From NCBI RefSeq assembly GCF_029697505.1, contig NZ_JARJEF010000004.1, forward strand, positions 1 through 64,000: a DNA stretch of 64,000 bases, written 5' to 3'. Origin of the DNA: Pseudophaeobacter profundi (GTDB lineage: Bacteria; Pseudomonadota; Alphaproteobacteria; Rhodobacterales; Rhodobacteraceae). Of this stretch, positions 26,609 to 36,028 are shown one piece after another; the stretch's first letter is position 1, and the number at the start of each line of letters is the position of its first letter. The translations under genes and the position numbers were made by a program. The notes under the pieces were generated by a model. That model was not told the DNA's origin. It did not search any database and saw only the letters and a list, made by a program, of their open reading frames with translations.

Positions 26609-27219
26609 AGGAAGGCCCCGTCGAAATCATCCAGCGCCAGCGGCTTGGCCCGATACGGCCCAAGATCCAGAACATCTGCCGCAAGCCCAAGGTCGATATG
26701 GGTAGCAATCAGCGCCAACCCGCCGCTGGCCAAATGCGCCTGCACGGCCGCCGCAAACAGCGCCACCGAAGCCTGGTCCAGGCTTACCGTGGGTTCATCC
26801 ATCACCCAGATTGGCCGCCCGGTCACCAGCATCCGCGACAGGCCCAGACGGCGTTTCTGCCCGGCAGACAGCGTCCCGGCAGGACGGTCATGCAGCGCCG
26901 TCAAATCATAGGCCGCAAGCGCCGCCTCGATAGAGCGGGTGCCAAAAACACTGGCCCAGAACTGTAGGTTCTCTGTCACCGTCAAGGCGGACTTCAGACC
27001 GTCGGAATGGGCCGAATAGGCGATCCGGTCTTCGCCACCGCGCACCTCGCCCCCCAGCGGTGGCTGCAACCCGGCGATACTGCGTAGCAGGGTTGTCTTG
27101 CCAATTCCATTGGGGCCACGCAGGATCAACGCCCCACCGGGGCGCAGTATGAAACTGACCCCTTCCAGCACCGGCAGGCCGCCACGGGCAATGCACAGAT
27201 CTGATACATTCAATGACAT
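26605..27219 (-). CDS. ccmA: Haem exporter ATPase CcmA
   Basis: ATP-binding subunit of the CcmAB complex. 204 aa, the usual size. Walker A is [12 protein letters not shown] near residue 35, the ABC signature is [14 protein letters not shown], and Walker B is [13 protein letters not shown]. It is the first gene of ccmA-B-C-D-G. An Fnr-like box lies about 60 bases upstream. Confidence 0.94.
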   Translation of the reverse strand: MSLNVSDLCIARGGLPVLEGVSFILRPGGALILRGPNGIGKTTLLRSIAGLQPPLGGEVRGGEDRIAYSAHSDGLKSALTVTENLQFWASVFGTRSIEAALAAYDLTALHDRPAGTLSAGQKRRLGLSRMLVTGRPIWVMDEPTVSLDQASVALFAAAVQAHLASGGLALIATHIDLGLAADVLDLGPYRAKPLALDDFDGAFL

Positions 27220-27278
27220 GAATACAGGCTTACCCTATTGTTTGGGGGCACAAAAGTCACAAACCACCATCGCGCACC

Positions 27279-27292
27279 TTGCGCCAGATCAA
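27279..27292 (-). promoter_or_regulatory. Fnr/FnrL-like box upstream of ccmA
   Basis: On the minus strand the sequence is TTGATCTGGCGCAA, compared with the Fnr consensus TTGAT-N4-ATCAA. The left half is perfect and the right half matches three of five. It is centred about 66 bases upstream of the ccmA start codon. Fnr control of ccm genes is plausible because cytochrome c demand rises at low oxygen. This single match could be chance. Confidence 0.4.
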
Positions 27293-27332
27293 TTCAAACG
27301 ATCCAGTGCCATGGACCTGCGATACAGGCCAG

Positions 27333-27686
27333 TTAGACAGGCAGAACGGCAAGCGCAATCCGTCGGCCCTCTGACAGCAGGACATTATAGGTCCGGCAGG
27401 CCGCAGGAGAGTTCATCACCTCGACCCCGACGCCCACGCCTTCCAGCGCGCTACGCAGCGCGGCGGGGATATGGGCGATCTCGGCGCCGGTGCCGACCAG
27501 CAGCACATCCACCTGCCCCTCAAGGGCCAGCAAGCCCGCGTCATCCTCATAGCCAGCCCAGGGGGCAAGCGAGGTGGCGGAGACCAGCAGCGCGCCTTCA
27601 TGCACTTCTCCGCCGACGCGGAAAAAACCAGGACCATAGCCATCAATCGGTCTCGCTTCGCTAAAGGTCACTTCATTCAGCTGCAT
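27333..27686 (-). CDS. Mth938-like (DUF498) domain protein
   Basis: 117 aa of the Mth938/DUF498 fold, a small Rossmann-like domain of unknown biochemical role. Recognisable are IDGYGPGFFRVGGEVHEGALL, VDVLLVGTGAEI and VEVMNSPAACRTYNVLLSEGR. The start at 27686 (MQLNEVTFSE) follows GAAAGGGGTTTCC; longer starts are less well supported. Genes of this family commonly follow secDF in alphaproteobacteria. Here a secF terminator separates them, so it may be transcribed independently or by read-through. Confidence 0.88.
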   Translation of the reverse strand: MQLNEVTFSEARPIDGYGPGFFRVGGEVHEGALLVSATSLAPWAGYEDDAGLLALEGQVDVLLVGTGAEIAHIPAALRSALEGVGVGVEVMNSPAACRTYNVLLSEGRRIALAVLPV

Positions 27687-27845
27687 GGAAACCCCTTTCA
27701 TTCGGCGGCCCGCAGGCGGCGCATTTCGCAGGCCCCTAGCACGGAGCAATCAATGCCATGCCTATCACCAAACAGCCAATCGAGGCGAGCCTGTCTTGGC
27801 TGTTTTTTGACGCGACGATGTGACCTATGCGGCCCACCAAAACGG

Positions 27846-27873
27846 AAAAAGCCGCGGAACAGATCCGCGGCTT
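27846..27873 (-). terminator. Terminator of the secDF operon
   Basis: AAGCCGCGGA-loop-TCCGCGGCTT is a perfect stem followed on the minus strand by TTTTTCCGTTTTGG. It begins about 34 bases after the secF stop. Confidence 0.85.
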
Positions 27874-27906
27874 CATCCTGGTTACTCGAAACGCTGGCCT
27901 GGGGCC

Positions 27907-28875
27907 CTAGGCATCCACATTGGCAAACTGGTTGCCTGCGGTATTGCTTGGCTTGCTCCAGTCGCGTTTGACGCCCAGCCACAGCAAAATGGTCGAGGCC
28001 ACAAAGATCGACGAATAGGTGCCGACGATGACACCCCAGATCATCGCAAAAACAAAGCCGCGAATCACATCCCCCCCCAGCACATAGAGCGAGATGAGCG
28101 CCAGCAGGGTGGTGACCGAGGTCATCACCGTCCGGCTAAGGGTTTCATTGATCGACAGGTTCAGAACCTCGGCCAGATCCTTCTTTTTGTAGCGGCGCAG
28201 GTTTTCACGCACCCGGTCAAACACCACAACCGTATCGTTGAGCGAGTAGCCCACGATGGTCAGCAGGGCAGCGATGATTGCGAGGTCGAATTTGATCTGC
28301 AATTCGGAAAACACCCCAATGGTCAGCACCACGTCATGCACCAGGGCCACAACCGCGCCCAGGGCAAACTGCCATTCAAAGCGCAGCCAGATGTAGATCA
28401 GAACCGCGCCAATCGCCAGCACCACCGCCAAGACGGCAGTTTGCACCAGCTCGCCGGAAACCTTGGGGCCGACAGATTCGACCGAAACAAATTTGATGCC
28501 CGGCGCCACCGCATCCAGCGCCGCTTGCAGCGACTGGATCACCTCCCCTGAAATTGCCTCACCATCGGCCTGGGCCTGAATGCGGATCATGGCAACGTGC
28601 TGGTCTTCCTCGAAGGTCGGGTCAAACACCTCTGTGATCGAGACATCGCCCAGTTCCAGCGGCGCAATGGCATCGCGGTATTGGCCTACATCAATTGCCG
28701 TGCTGCTTTCGCTTCGCACTGTGGTGCCACCGCGAAAATCGATGCCAAAGTTCAGCCCCTGCAGGCCAAAGGACGCCAGCCCGACAAGCATCATAAGGGC
28801 AGAAATACCCAGCCAGATCTTCCACTTACTGAAGAAATCGAATGAGGTTCCCTCGGGTACAAGTTTCAACCGCAT
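27907..28875 (-). CDS. secF: Protein translocase subunit SecF
   Basis: Works with SecD and SecYEG; uses the proton-motive force to drive late steps of export. 322 aa with about six membrane helices. Visible motifs are GLNFGIDFRGGT at the start of the periplasmic domain, GYSLNDTVVVFDRVRENLR, and SINETLSRTVMTSVTTLLAL. It starts 2 bases after secD, so it is co-translated. Confidence 0.96.
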   Translation of the reverse strand: MRLKLVPEGTSFDFFSKWKIWLGISALMMLVGLASFGLQGLNFGIDFRGGTTVRSESSTAIDVGQYRDAIAPLELGDVSITEVFDPTFEEDQHVAMIRIQAQADGEAISGEVIQSLQAALDAVAPGIKFVSVESVGPKVSGELVQTAVLAVVLAIGAVLIYIWLRFEWQFALGAVVALVHDVVLTIGVFSELQIKFDLAIIAALLTIVGYSLNDTVVVFDRVRENLRRYKKKDLAEVLNLSINETLSRTVMTSVTTLLALISLYVLGGDVIRGFVFAMIWGVIVGTYSSIFVASTILLWLGVKRDWSKPSNTAGNQFANVDA

Positions 28876-28877
28876 GA

Positions 28878-30539
28878 TTACACCTCAATCTGTTTGGGAC
28901 GACGACGTTCAAACCACATCACAATCATCAACCGGGTCACAAAGATCGCGGTAAAGACCGAGGTCAAAATGCCCAGTCCCAGCGTGATCGCAAAGCCGCG
29001 CACCGGACCAGAGCCCATGGCGAACAGGATCACGGCGGTGATGAATGTGGTGACATTGGCGTCCAGAATAGCGCTCAGCGCCTTGGAGTAGCCTTCGTCA
29101 ATGGCGCGGGCCGGGCCACGACCTGCCTTCAGCTCTTCGCGGATCCGTTCAAAGATCAGCACATTGGCGTCCACCGCCATACCAACCGTCAACACGATAC
29201 CGGCAATCCCCGGCAGCGTCAGCGTTGCGCCAATCAGACTAAGGAAGCCAAAGATCAGCGCCACGTTCAGCACCAATGCCACATTGGCAAAGATGCCAAA
29301 CAGTCCATAGCTCAGCGCCATGAAGACCAGAACGCCGATAAAGGCGACGATCGTCGCAACCTTGCCGGCATCAATGCTGTCCTGGCCAAGTTCTGGGCCG
29401 ATGGTACGCTCTTCCAGGAATTCCAGCCCCGCAGGCAGGGCACCTGCGCGCAGCAGGATGGCCAGATGGGTGCTTTCCTCGATGGTGAAATTGCCGGTGA
29501 TGATGCCGGACCCACCTGGGATATGCGACTGGATCACCGGGGCCGAGACCACCTCGTCATCCAGTACAATGGCAAAGGGAGAGCCGATGTTTTCTGCCGT
29601 GTAATCACCAAACTTGCGCGCACCAGAGGTGTTGAACCGGAAATTCACCGCCGGGCGACCGTTCTGGTCAAAGGCAGGCTGCGCGTCGACAAGCTGTTCG
29701 CCGGTGACCACAGGTGCTGCTTCGACCGTGTAGTAGGTGCCTGGTTCATCCAGTGACGGGATCACCTTATTGCCTACACCCGCCGCCGCATCCGCGTCAG
29801 ATCCGCGACCGACAACCGGGTTAAAGGTCAGCTGCGCAGTGGTGCCGATAATCGCCTTCAGCTCAGAGGCCGATCCAATGCCGGGCACCTGGATCAGGAT
29901 CCGATCTGCACCTTGACGCTGAATGGTGGGTTCACGGGTGCCGACCTCGTCGATCCGGCGACGCACGATTTCCAGCGACTGGCGCACGGTACGATCATCG
30001 GATGCCAGGCGCTCTGCTTCCGACAGTTCCACGGTGATCAGGTCGCCGCTTCCCGAGACAGTGATATCGGAGGCCCCGGCCCCGGTCAGCGTGGTGATCG
30101 GGTTAGCCAGGCCACGCAGGATCTGCAGCGCCCGGCTCATGCCGTCGGGTTTAGAGATCTTCAGGCGAATCTGCCCGTCCGGTGCTTGCTGGCGGCGAAA
30201 GCTGCCAACCGTGTCGCGCTCGGGGCGCAGCGCATCACGCACTTCAGGCCAGAGCGCATCCATACGGGCGGCATAGACATCCGCCACTTTGACTTCGGCC
30301 AGCAGATGCGCGCCACCGCGCAGATCGAGGCCAAGGTTCACCAAGGATGACGGAAGGTAAGATGGCCATTGCGCCACGACCTCTTGCCGTTCGGGGCTGT
30401 CACCTTTGGCGATAATTTCTGCTGCAGCATCGTTTGACTGCTCGACGCGGGTATAAAACCCATTTGGCAGGGCAAGCAAAAGGCCGGTCACACAGACCAG
30501 CCAGATGAGAACCCTTTTCCAGAGATCAATTTGAAGCAT
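28878..30539 (-). CDS. secD: Protein translocase subunit SecD
   Basis: Large membrane subunit of the SecDF complex. 553 aa. First membrane helix at about 8-27, then the periplasmic P1 domain ([31 protein letters not shown]). The C-terminal membrane block contains [27 protein letters not shown] and [27 protein letters not shown]. It is 34 bases downstream of yajC and upstream of secF. Confidence 0.96.
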   Translation of the reverse strand: MLQIDLWKRVLIWLVCVTGLLLALPNGFYTRVEQSNDAAAEIIAKGDSPERQEVVAQWPSYLPSSLVNLGLDLRGGAHLLAEVKVADVYAARMDALWPEVRDALRPERDTVGSFRRQQAPDGQIRLKISKPDGMSRALQILRGLANPITTLTGAGASDITVSGSGDLITVELSEAERLASDDRTVRQSLEIVRRRIDEVGTREPTIQRQGADRILIQVPGIGSASELKAIIGTTAQLTFNPVVGRGSDADAAAGVGNKVIPSLDEPGTYYTVEAAPVVTGEQLVDAQPAFDQNGRPAVNFRFNTSGARKFGDYTAENIGSPFAIVLDDEVVSAPVIQSHIPGGSGIITGNFTIEESTHLAILLRAGALPAGLEFLEERTIGPELGQDSIDAGKVATIVAFIGVLVFMALSYGLFGIFANVALVLNVALIFGFLSLIGATLTLPGIAGIVLTVGMAVDANVLIFERIREELKAGRGPARAIDEGYSKALSAILDANVTTFITAVILFAMGSGPVRGFAITLGLGILTSVFTAIFVTRLMIVMWFERRRPKQIEV

Positions 30540-30573
30540 TGCCCTGCCTTTTCAGTTTGTTAAAGGGGGCTTA

Positions 30574-30858
30574 TTAAGCTGCCGGCTCGGTCTTGGTCAG
30601 AACCTGGGCAATGGTGGATTTCACCACCCGTACCTTGACACCTTCGGCCAGTTCAACTTCGACTTCGTTGTCGTCCTTGACCTTGGCAATCTTGCCAATC
30701 AGGCCACCCTGGGTGACCACCTGATCGCCACGACGCACATTAGACACCATGGTCTGGTGCTCTTTCATCTTTTTCTGCTGCGGACGGATCAGCAGGAAAT
30801 ACATGATCGCAAAGATCAGAATAAGCGGGAGGAACTGGCCAATCTGGTTCATATCCAA
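30574..30858 (-). CDS. yajC: Preprotein translocase accessory subunit YajC
   Basis: Small single-pass protein that associates with SecDF. 94 aa. Membrane helix [18 protein letters not shown] at about 8-25, then [23 protein letters not shown] and [10 protein letters not shown]. It heads the yajC-secD-secF transcription unit and is divergent from serS. Confidence 0.95.
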   Translation of the reverse strand: MDMNQIGQFLPLILIFAIMYFLLIRPQQKKMKEHQTMVSNVRRGDQVVTQGGLIGKIAKVKDDNEVEVELAEGVKVRVVKSTIAQVLTKTEPAA

Positions 30859-31107
30859 GGGGGGTTTTCCTTTTGTCTATTCAGCGCCCCTATCGGGCTG
30901 GCTGTTAATTTGGCGCGAACCTATGCGCTCGCCCCCTGCAATGCAAGGCAGCGGCAAAGCCGGGACAGGACAGAACCCGCGTTTTTGGGACTTGCGACAA
31001 CAATTCCTGCCTTTTCCCCGCCGCTCTGGCCCTGGGCTCTTCCTCTTTGGCACCACCTACGGCATAGGTTGGCTATTGATTCAAAAAACCGTCGAGGAGC
31101 CGACACC

Positions 31108-32400
31108 ATGCATGACATCCGTGCAATTCGCGAGAATCCATCCGCTTTTGACGCCGCTTTGGCGCGGCGTGGCGATGCCGGTGTGTCCTCCCAGATCCTG
31201 GAACTGGACGAGGCGCGCCGCGCCAAGATCCAGGCTGCCGAAGAGGCCCAGGCGGCACAGAACAAGGCGGCAAAGGAAATCGGTGCCGCCAAGGCCAAGG
31301 GCGACACTGAAACCTTTGAACGCCTGCGCGCCGAAGTCGCCGAGAAAAAGGCCATGGTTGCCGCCCTGCAGGCCGAAGCCAAAGAGCTGGTGGCCAAGCA
31401 GACAGACATGCTGGCCCGGATTGCCAATCTGCCCGCCGATGATGTGCCTGATGGCGCTGATGAAGATGACAATGTCGAAGTGAACCGCTGGGGCACCCCG
31501 CGGGAATTGGATTTCACCCCCAAGGAACATTTTGAAATCAAAGGCGTTGTCGGCGCGATGGATTTTGAAACAGCCGCCAAGACCTCTGGCGCGCGCTTTG
31601 TTTTCCTTAAAGGCGGCGTTGCCCGCATTCATCGTGCCCTGGCTCAGTTCATGGTCGATACCCATGTGGACGAAAATGGCCTGACCGAGGTGCAGACCCC
31701 GGTGCTGGTACGCGATGAAGCAATGTATGGCACCGATAAGCTGCCCAAGTTTGGCGATGACAGCTATCAAACCACCAATGGCTGGTGGCTGGTGCCAACC
31801 TCCGAGGTCACGCTGACCTATTCGGTGGCTGGTGACGTTCTGGAGGCCAGCGACCTGCCAATCCGCATGACCGCCCACACCCAGTGCTTCCGCTCCGAAG
31901 CGGGATCGGCGGGCCGTGACACATCCGGCATGCTGCGCCAGCACCAGTTTGAAAAGGTCGAGATGGTTTCGATCACCCACCCAGAAGAATCGGACGCCGA
32001 GCAAAAGCGCATGCTGCGTTGCGCCGAAGGCCTGCTGGAAAAACTGGGCGTGCCCTATCGCACAGTGGTGCTCTGCACTGGTGACATGGGCTTTGGTGCG
32101 CGGCGCACCTATGACATCGAAGCCTGGCTGCCCGGACAGGATACCTACCGCGAGATCTCCTCGGTCTCCACCACCGGGGCCTTTCAGGCGCGCCGCATGA
32201 ACGCGCGGTTCCGTCCGGCGGATGGTGGCAAGCCAGAGTTCGTGCATAGCCTCAATGGTTCTGGTCTGGCGGTGGGGCGCTGCCTGATTGCCGTGCTGGA
32301 AAACGGCCAACAAGCGGATGGCTCTGTCATCCTGCCAGAGGTGCTGGCCCCATATCTGCGAAACAAACTGACCCTCACCGCCGAGGGCGATCTGGTTTGA
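31108..32400 (+). CDS. serS: Seryl-tRNA synthetase
   Basis: Charges tRNA-Ser and Sec-tRNA with serine; class II. 430 aa. The N-terminal coiled-coil arm is at about 28-105. Class II motifs are visible as GPTSEVTLT-like [41 protein letters not shown] (motif 2) and [18 protein letters not shown] (motif 3). ATG at 31108 is preceded by GAGGAG. A longer open frame starts at 30757 but is upstream sequence without family similarity. Confidence 0.97.
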   Translation: MHDIRAIRENPSAFDAALARRGDAGVSSQILELDEARRAKIQAAEEAQAAQNKAAKEIGAAKAKGDTETFERLRAEVAEKKAMVAALQAEAKELVAKQTDMLARIANLPADDVPDGADEDDNVEVNRWGTPRELDFTPKEHFEIKGVVGAMDFETAAKTSGARFVFLKGGVARIHRALAQFMVDTHVDENGLTEVQTPVLVRDEAMYGTDKLPKFGDDSYQTTNGWWLVPTSEVTLTYSVAGDVLEASDLPIRMTAHTQCFRSEAGSAGRDTSGMLRQHQFEKVEMVSITHPEESDAEQKRMLRCAEGLLEKLGVPYRTVVLCTGDMGFGARRTYDIEAWLPGQDTYREISSVSTTGAFQARRMNARFRPADGGKPEFVHSLNGSGLAVGRCLIAVLENGQQADGSVILPEVLAPYLRNKLTLTAEGDLV

Positions 32401-32452
32401 ACCAGGCGCGCTGATGCTGTGGTGGAATCGCACCCCACCTGCATAAAATATC

Positions 32453-32485
32453 AAAGCCGAGGGCCCCGAAATGGCCCTCGGCTTT
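32453..32485 (+). terminator. Terminator between serS and the convergent HhH gene
   Basis: AAAGCCGAGGGCC and GGCCCTCGGCTTT form a perfect 13-bp stem with a 7-base loop. The symmetric A/T flanks suit termination in both directions. It lies 52 bases after serS. Confidence 0.85.
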
Positions 32486-32573
32486 GCCTTTCCCCCCTAT
32501 GCAAAAGGGGGGGCGGTTGAAATCTGGAAAAACTGCCAAGCTGGCGCTGGCGCGGCGGCCCTGCATCAGGGCT

Positions 32574-33173
32574 CTATTTCTTTGATTTCTTTTTGCTTGC
32601 CGATTTGGACCCGGATTTGGGTTTCTTGTCCTTTTCGTTGGGTTTGTCCTTCGCCTTGCGCTCCAGCTCGGCCAGGGCAGCCTTGGCATTGGCTTTCTCT
32701 TGCTCGATTGCGCGGCGCGCGTCGGCCTTCACTTTTTTCGCCTTGGCACGGGCCTTTTCCTTGGCCTCAGCAAACTCCGCCATCAGGCTTTCGGCCTTGC
32801 GCGCTGCCTTCTTTGCCTTTGCCTTGGCCTTGGCAGCCTTTTGCTCGGCTGCAACGCGCCCCGCTTCGGCTGCTGCAAGGGCTGCGCCTAGATCTTCGTC
32901 GCTTGACGGTTGCGGTGCCTTGGCCGGTGTTTCCGCCCTCGCTGCCGGTTTTGCCACCTTTCCCCCGGCGCCGGGCTGCACCAGGCTATCGGCTGCCGAA
33001 TGCACCTCAGCCGCCTGTTTCAATCGCGCCGCACGGGCTGTTCCAATGCCGGGAACGGCTGTCAGGCTTGCCAGAGGGGCTGACAACACCGCGTCGATTG
33101 AGGCCAGCCCATGGTCCTGCAAGGTCTTCGCCAAAGCCGGGCCAACCCCGGACAAATTAGTCACATCGCGCAT
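32574..33173 (-). CDS. Helix-hairpin-helix protein with lysine/alanine-rich histone-H1-like tail
   Basis: 199 aa in two parts. Residues 1-about 65 hold tandem helix-hairpin-helix motifs (DVTNLSGVGPALAKTLQDHG and ASLTAVPGIGTARAARLKQA), a non-specific DNA-binding fold. Residues about 100-199 are a long Ala/Lys/Glu helix and basic tail, ending KSGSKSASKKKSKK. Such a tail resembles histone H1-like bacterial proteins and suggests a chromosome-coating or repair role. ATG at 33173 is preceded by GAGGAG, which overlaps the alternative ATG 33191; the shorter start is preferred. Confidence 0.82.
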   Translation of the reverse strand: MRDVTNLSGVGPALAKTLQDHGLASIDAVLSAPLASLTAVPGIGTARAARLKQAAEVHSAADSLVQPGAGGKVAKPAARAETPAKAPQPSSDEDLGAALAAAEAGRVAAEQKAAKAKAKAKKAARKAESLMAEFAEAKEKARAKAKKVKADARRAIEQEKANAKAALAELERKAKDKPNEKDKKPKSGSKSASKKKSKK

Positions 33174-33239
33174 CGTTGCGGTACTCCTCATTGAAAATTA
33201 GCCTTCCACGCCCCGCTGGACGATCTGTTCGCCGGTTGA

Positions 33240-34214
33240 TCACGCTGGAAAAGGAACCAACCGTTTGCTCTCTTCATCCCAGAGCTTGAGCGACAGCGCA
33301 TGCAGCGCCTCGCCAAACTTGATCCGCCGCAGCGCATATTCCGCAGGCAGCCCGTAGTGGCATTCCCGCAAGCGATAGCAGGGGATGCGGGCGTTGAAAT
33401 GGTGAATGTCATGCAGCGTGATATTGGCCACGGCGAAGTCGAAGAACCAACCAAAATCCAAACAGGAAGAGCCCTGCAAGGCCGCCTCTGCCGGGTTCAG
33501 ATCTGGCCGTCGATCCCAGTATGTGTCTTCGAAATTATGTTGCAGATAGACCAGAAACACTCCGATCATGCCACCAAGAAAGGAAAAGCCAAACCAGATC
33601 ACCACCCCCTGCTTGCCCGCCAGCTGGTACAACAGGACAAGCAGCAGCCCGATGACGATATTGTGCAGGATCACACCAAGGGCGCCAAACTGGCCGCTGT
33701 TCTTGGGCCAGCGATAGCGAATGAAATAGGTGAAAGCGGCCCCCAGTGGCACCAACACCACGGGATTGCGATAGAGCCGATAGCACAGCCGCTGCCAGAC
33801 GCCCGCCCGCTGCCATTCTGCCAGGGTCATGGTATGGATCTCACCGGTCTCGCGGTGTTCCAGATTGCCGATATTGGCATGATGCAGGTTGTGATTCTGC
33901 TTCATCACCTCAAAGGGCGCAAAGGTGAAGGGCGACAACAGATGGCCCGCCAATTCATTCTGGCGCCGGGTTTCAAACAGGGAATGGTGACCGGTGTCAT
34001 GCTGCAGCACATAGAGCCGCACCGCGGCAAAAGCAAAGACCACCCCGGCAGGCAGCAGCACATACCAGGTGGATGCAAAGCGGATCGCCAGGAATAACGC
34101 GGCAAAATAAACCGCAAAGGTGCCCAGAAAATTGCAGAGCGCCCATCGGTTGTCTGACTGGGCATAGCGCCGGGTATAGGTTCTCAGATCCATGCGGCCC
34201 TCATAAATATTCAT
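33240..34214 (-). CDS. Fatty acid desaturase
   Basis: Membrane diiron desaturase. 324 aa with four to five predicted helices. The three histidine boxes are visible: HDTGHH at about 72-77, HNLHH at about 107-111 and HDIHHFN at about 270. Other blocks: LSPFTFAPFEVMKQ, HNFEDTYW. It may introduce a double bond into membrane fatty acids or act on another lipid; the exact position cannot be predicted. ATG at 34214 is used, with 34193 (MDLRTYTRRY, after GAGGGCC) as a good alternative. No electron-donor gene is adjacent. Confidence 0.87.
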   Translation of the reverse strand: MNIYEGRMDLRTYTRRYAQSDNRWALCNFLGTFAVYFAALFLAIRFASTWYVLLPAGVVFAFAAVRLYVLQHDTGHHSLFETRRQNELAGHLLSPFTFAPFEVMKQNHNLHHANIGNLEHRETGEIHTMTLAEWQRAGVWQRLCYRLYRNPVVLVPLGAAFTYFIRYRWPKNSGQFGALGVILHNIVIGLLLVLLYQLAGKQGVVIWFGFSFLGGMIGVFLVYLQHNFEDTYWDRRPDLNPAEAALQGSSCLDFGWFFDFAVANITLHDIHHFNARIPCYRLRECHYGLPAEYALRRIKFGEALHALSLKLWDEESKRLVPFPA

Positions 34215-34401
34215 TGTAACGCCTGGATAAAAAATGCAGGCGAAGAAATTTCAAAACAGTCGTATCGACGCCCCTGCCCGTCATACCGCCCGGGGCTGGC
34301 CCGGCGATGCTCGGCATCAATAGTTAACCTAGCAAAGCAAAAGATTAATTCAATCAACTTTGGGGAGAGCCCACGTCCAGCCCGGTCCTGTGCCAGAAAA
34401 C

Positions 34402-34441
34402 AAAAACCCCCCGCACCCAACAAGGGTCCGGGGGACTTTTT
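34402..34441 (-). terminator. Terminator of the yfgM-bamB-der unit
   Basis: On the minus strand CCCCCGGACCC-TTGTT-GGGTGCGGGGG, with one mismatch, is followed by GTTTTTGTTTTC. It sits 45 bases after the der stop. The plus-strand side also has a T-run, so it may work in both directions. Confidence 0.8.
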
Positions 34442-34485
34442 CAAATTACAAATACAGGCGCGTTACTGGCCCTGTGCGCGCAGGG

Positions 34486-35955
34486 TCAGACGCGGCGTCC
34501 GGAAATATGTTTGCGCAGCTTGGAAGGCGGTGCCTTTTTGCGCCCCTTAAAGGGGTTCTGATCGTTCTGGCCACGCATGGTCAGACGGATTGGCGTGCCC
34601 GGCATGTCAAAATCCTGCCGCAACCCATTGACCAGATAGCGGGTATAACTCGCAGGGATCTTGTCGGGATGCGAACACATCACCACAAAGCCCGGTGGCC
34701 GGGTCTTGGCCTGGGTAATGTAACGCAGCTTGATACGCTTGCCCTGCGGCGCAGGCGGCGGGTGCTGTTCCAACATCCCGGTCAGCCAGCGGTTCAGCGC
34801 TGCGGTGGGAATACGCCGGTTCCAGACATCATGCGCCCGCATCACAGCCGCGTGCAGACGGTCCAGCCCCTTGCCGGTCTTGGCCGAAACCGTCACCAGC
34901 GGCGCACCGCGCAGCTGCGGCAGCAGCCGGGCAAAGCTTTCCTTGAGGGCGGCGAGCTTTTCTTGCTTGTTGCCCTCTACATCCCATTTGTTGACCGCAA
35001 CAACCACGGCGCGGCCTTCGCGTTCGGCCAGATCTGCGATCCGCAGGTCCTGCTGCTCAAACGGGATTTCGGCATCCAGCAGGATCACCACCACCTCGGC
35101 AAACTTGACCGCACGCAGCCCGTCAGAGACAGATAGTTTTTCCAGCTTTTCCTGCACCTTGGCCTTTTTGCGCATGCCTGCAGTATCAAAGATACGCATT
35201 GGCGTGCCGCCCCAGTCAATCTGCAGCGAAATGGCATCGCGGGTGATGCCGGCCTCGGGTCCGGTCAGCAGGCGGTCCTCTCCCAGGATCTTGTTGATCA
35301 GCGTTGATTTCCCGGCATTTGGTCGGCCAACCACTGCCACCTGCAGCGGTTTTTCCCGCGTTGGCACCGGCACTGGCGGGGCGGTTTCCGCGTCCCAGTC
35401 TGCGTCGTCTTCGATATCGAGATCAACAACGGGCGAATGATCCACCGCATCCGCCTCGAATTGGTCCGCCAGGGGCACCAACTCCGCATAGAGATCGGTC
35501 ATGCCTTCGCCGTGTTCGCCGGACAGGCGCAGAGGTTCCCCGAGGCCAAGGCCATAGGCTTCGATCACGCCAGCCTCGGCGGCATTGCCTTCGGCCTTGT
35601 TGGCGGCCAGGATCACATGGGCTGATTTGCGGCGCAGGATTTCGGCGAACATCTCGTCCACCGGGGTGACCCCGGTGCGGGCGTCAATCATGAAGAGGCA
35701 GATATCCGCCATATCGACCGCCCGCTCGGTCAGGCGCCGCATGCGCCCTTCGAGGGAATTGTCGGTGACATCTTCCAGACCTGCGGTATCAATCACGGTA
35801 AAGCGCAGGTCCCCCAGACGGGCTTCGCCTTCGCGCAGATCGCGCGTTACACCGGGCTGGTCATCAACCAGCGCCAGCTTTTTGCCTACAAGGCGATTGA
35901 ACAGGGTGGACTTGCCCACATTTGGACGGCCCACAATAGCGAGGGTAAAAGACAT
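34486..35955 (-). CDS. der: Ribosome biogenesis GTPase Der (EngA)
   Basis: Double-G-domain GTPase needed for 50S subunit assembly. 489 aa. The first G domain has GRPNVGKST at residues 8-16 and DTAGLED. The second has GRPNAGKST near 211-219, [11 protein letters not shown] and NKWD. A C-terminal KH-like domain carries [23 protein letters not shown] at 35955 (MSFTLAIVG) is chosen over 35964. It is the third gene of a yfgM-bamB-der unit, an order also known in Gammaproteobacteria. Confidence 0.96.
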   Translation of the reverse strand: MSFTLAIVGRPNVGKSTLFNRLVGKKLALVDDQPGVTRDLREGEARLGDLRFTVIDTAGLEDVTDNSLEGRMRRLTERAVDMADICLFMIDARTGVTPVDEMFAEILRRKSAHVILAANKAEGNAAEAGVIEAYGLGLGEPLRLSGEHGEGMTDLYAELVPLADQFEADAVDHSPVVDLDIEDDADWDAETAPPVPVPTREKPLQVAVVGRPNAGKSTLINKILGEDRLLTGPEAGITRDAISLQIDWGGTPMRIFDTAGMRKKAKVQEKLEKLSVSDGLRAVKFAEVVVILLDAEIPFEQQDLRIADLAEREGRAVVVAVNKWDVEGNKQEKLAALKESFARLLPQLRGAPLVTVSAKTGKGLDRLHAAVMRAHDVWNRRIPTAALNRWLTGMLEQHPPPAPQGKRIKLRYITQAKTRPPGFVVMCSHPDKIPASYTRYLVNGLRQDFDMPGTPIRLTMRGQNDQNPFKGRKKAPPSKLRKHISGRRV

Positions 35956-36028
35956 CGGACCCAACTTTCAGCGTTTGAGACGCGCCCCATAGCGCATCTA
36001 TGCGGCCACGGCCAGAGCCGATTGCGCA

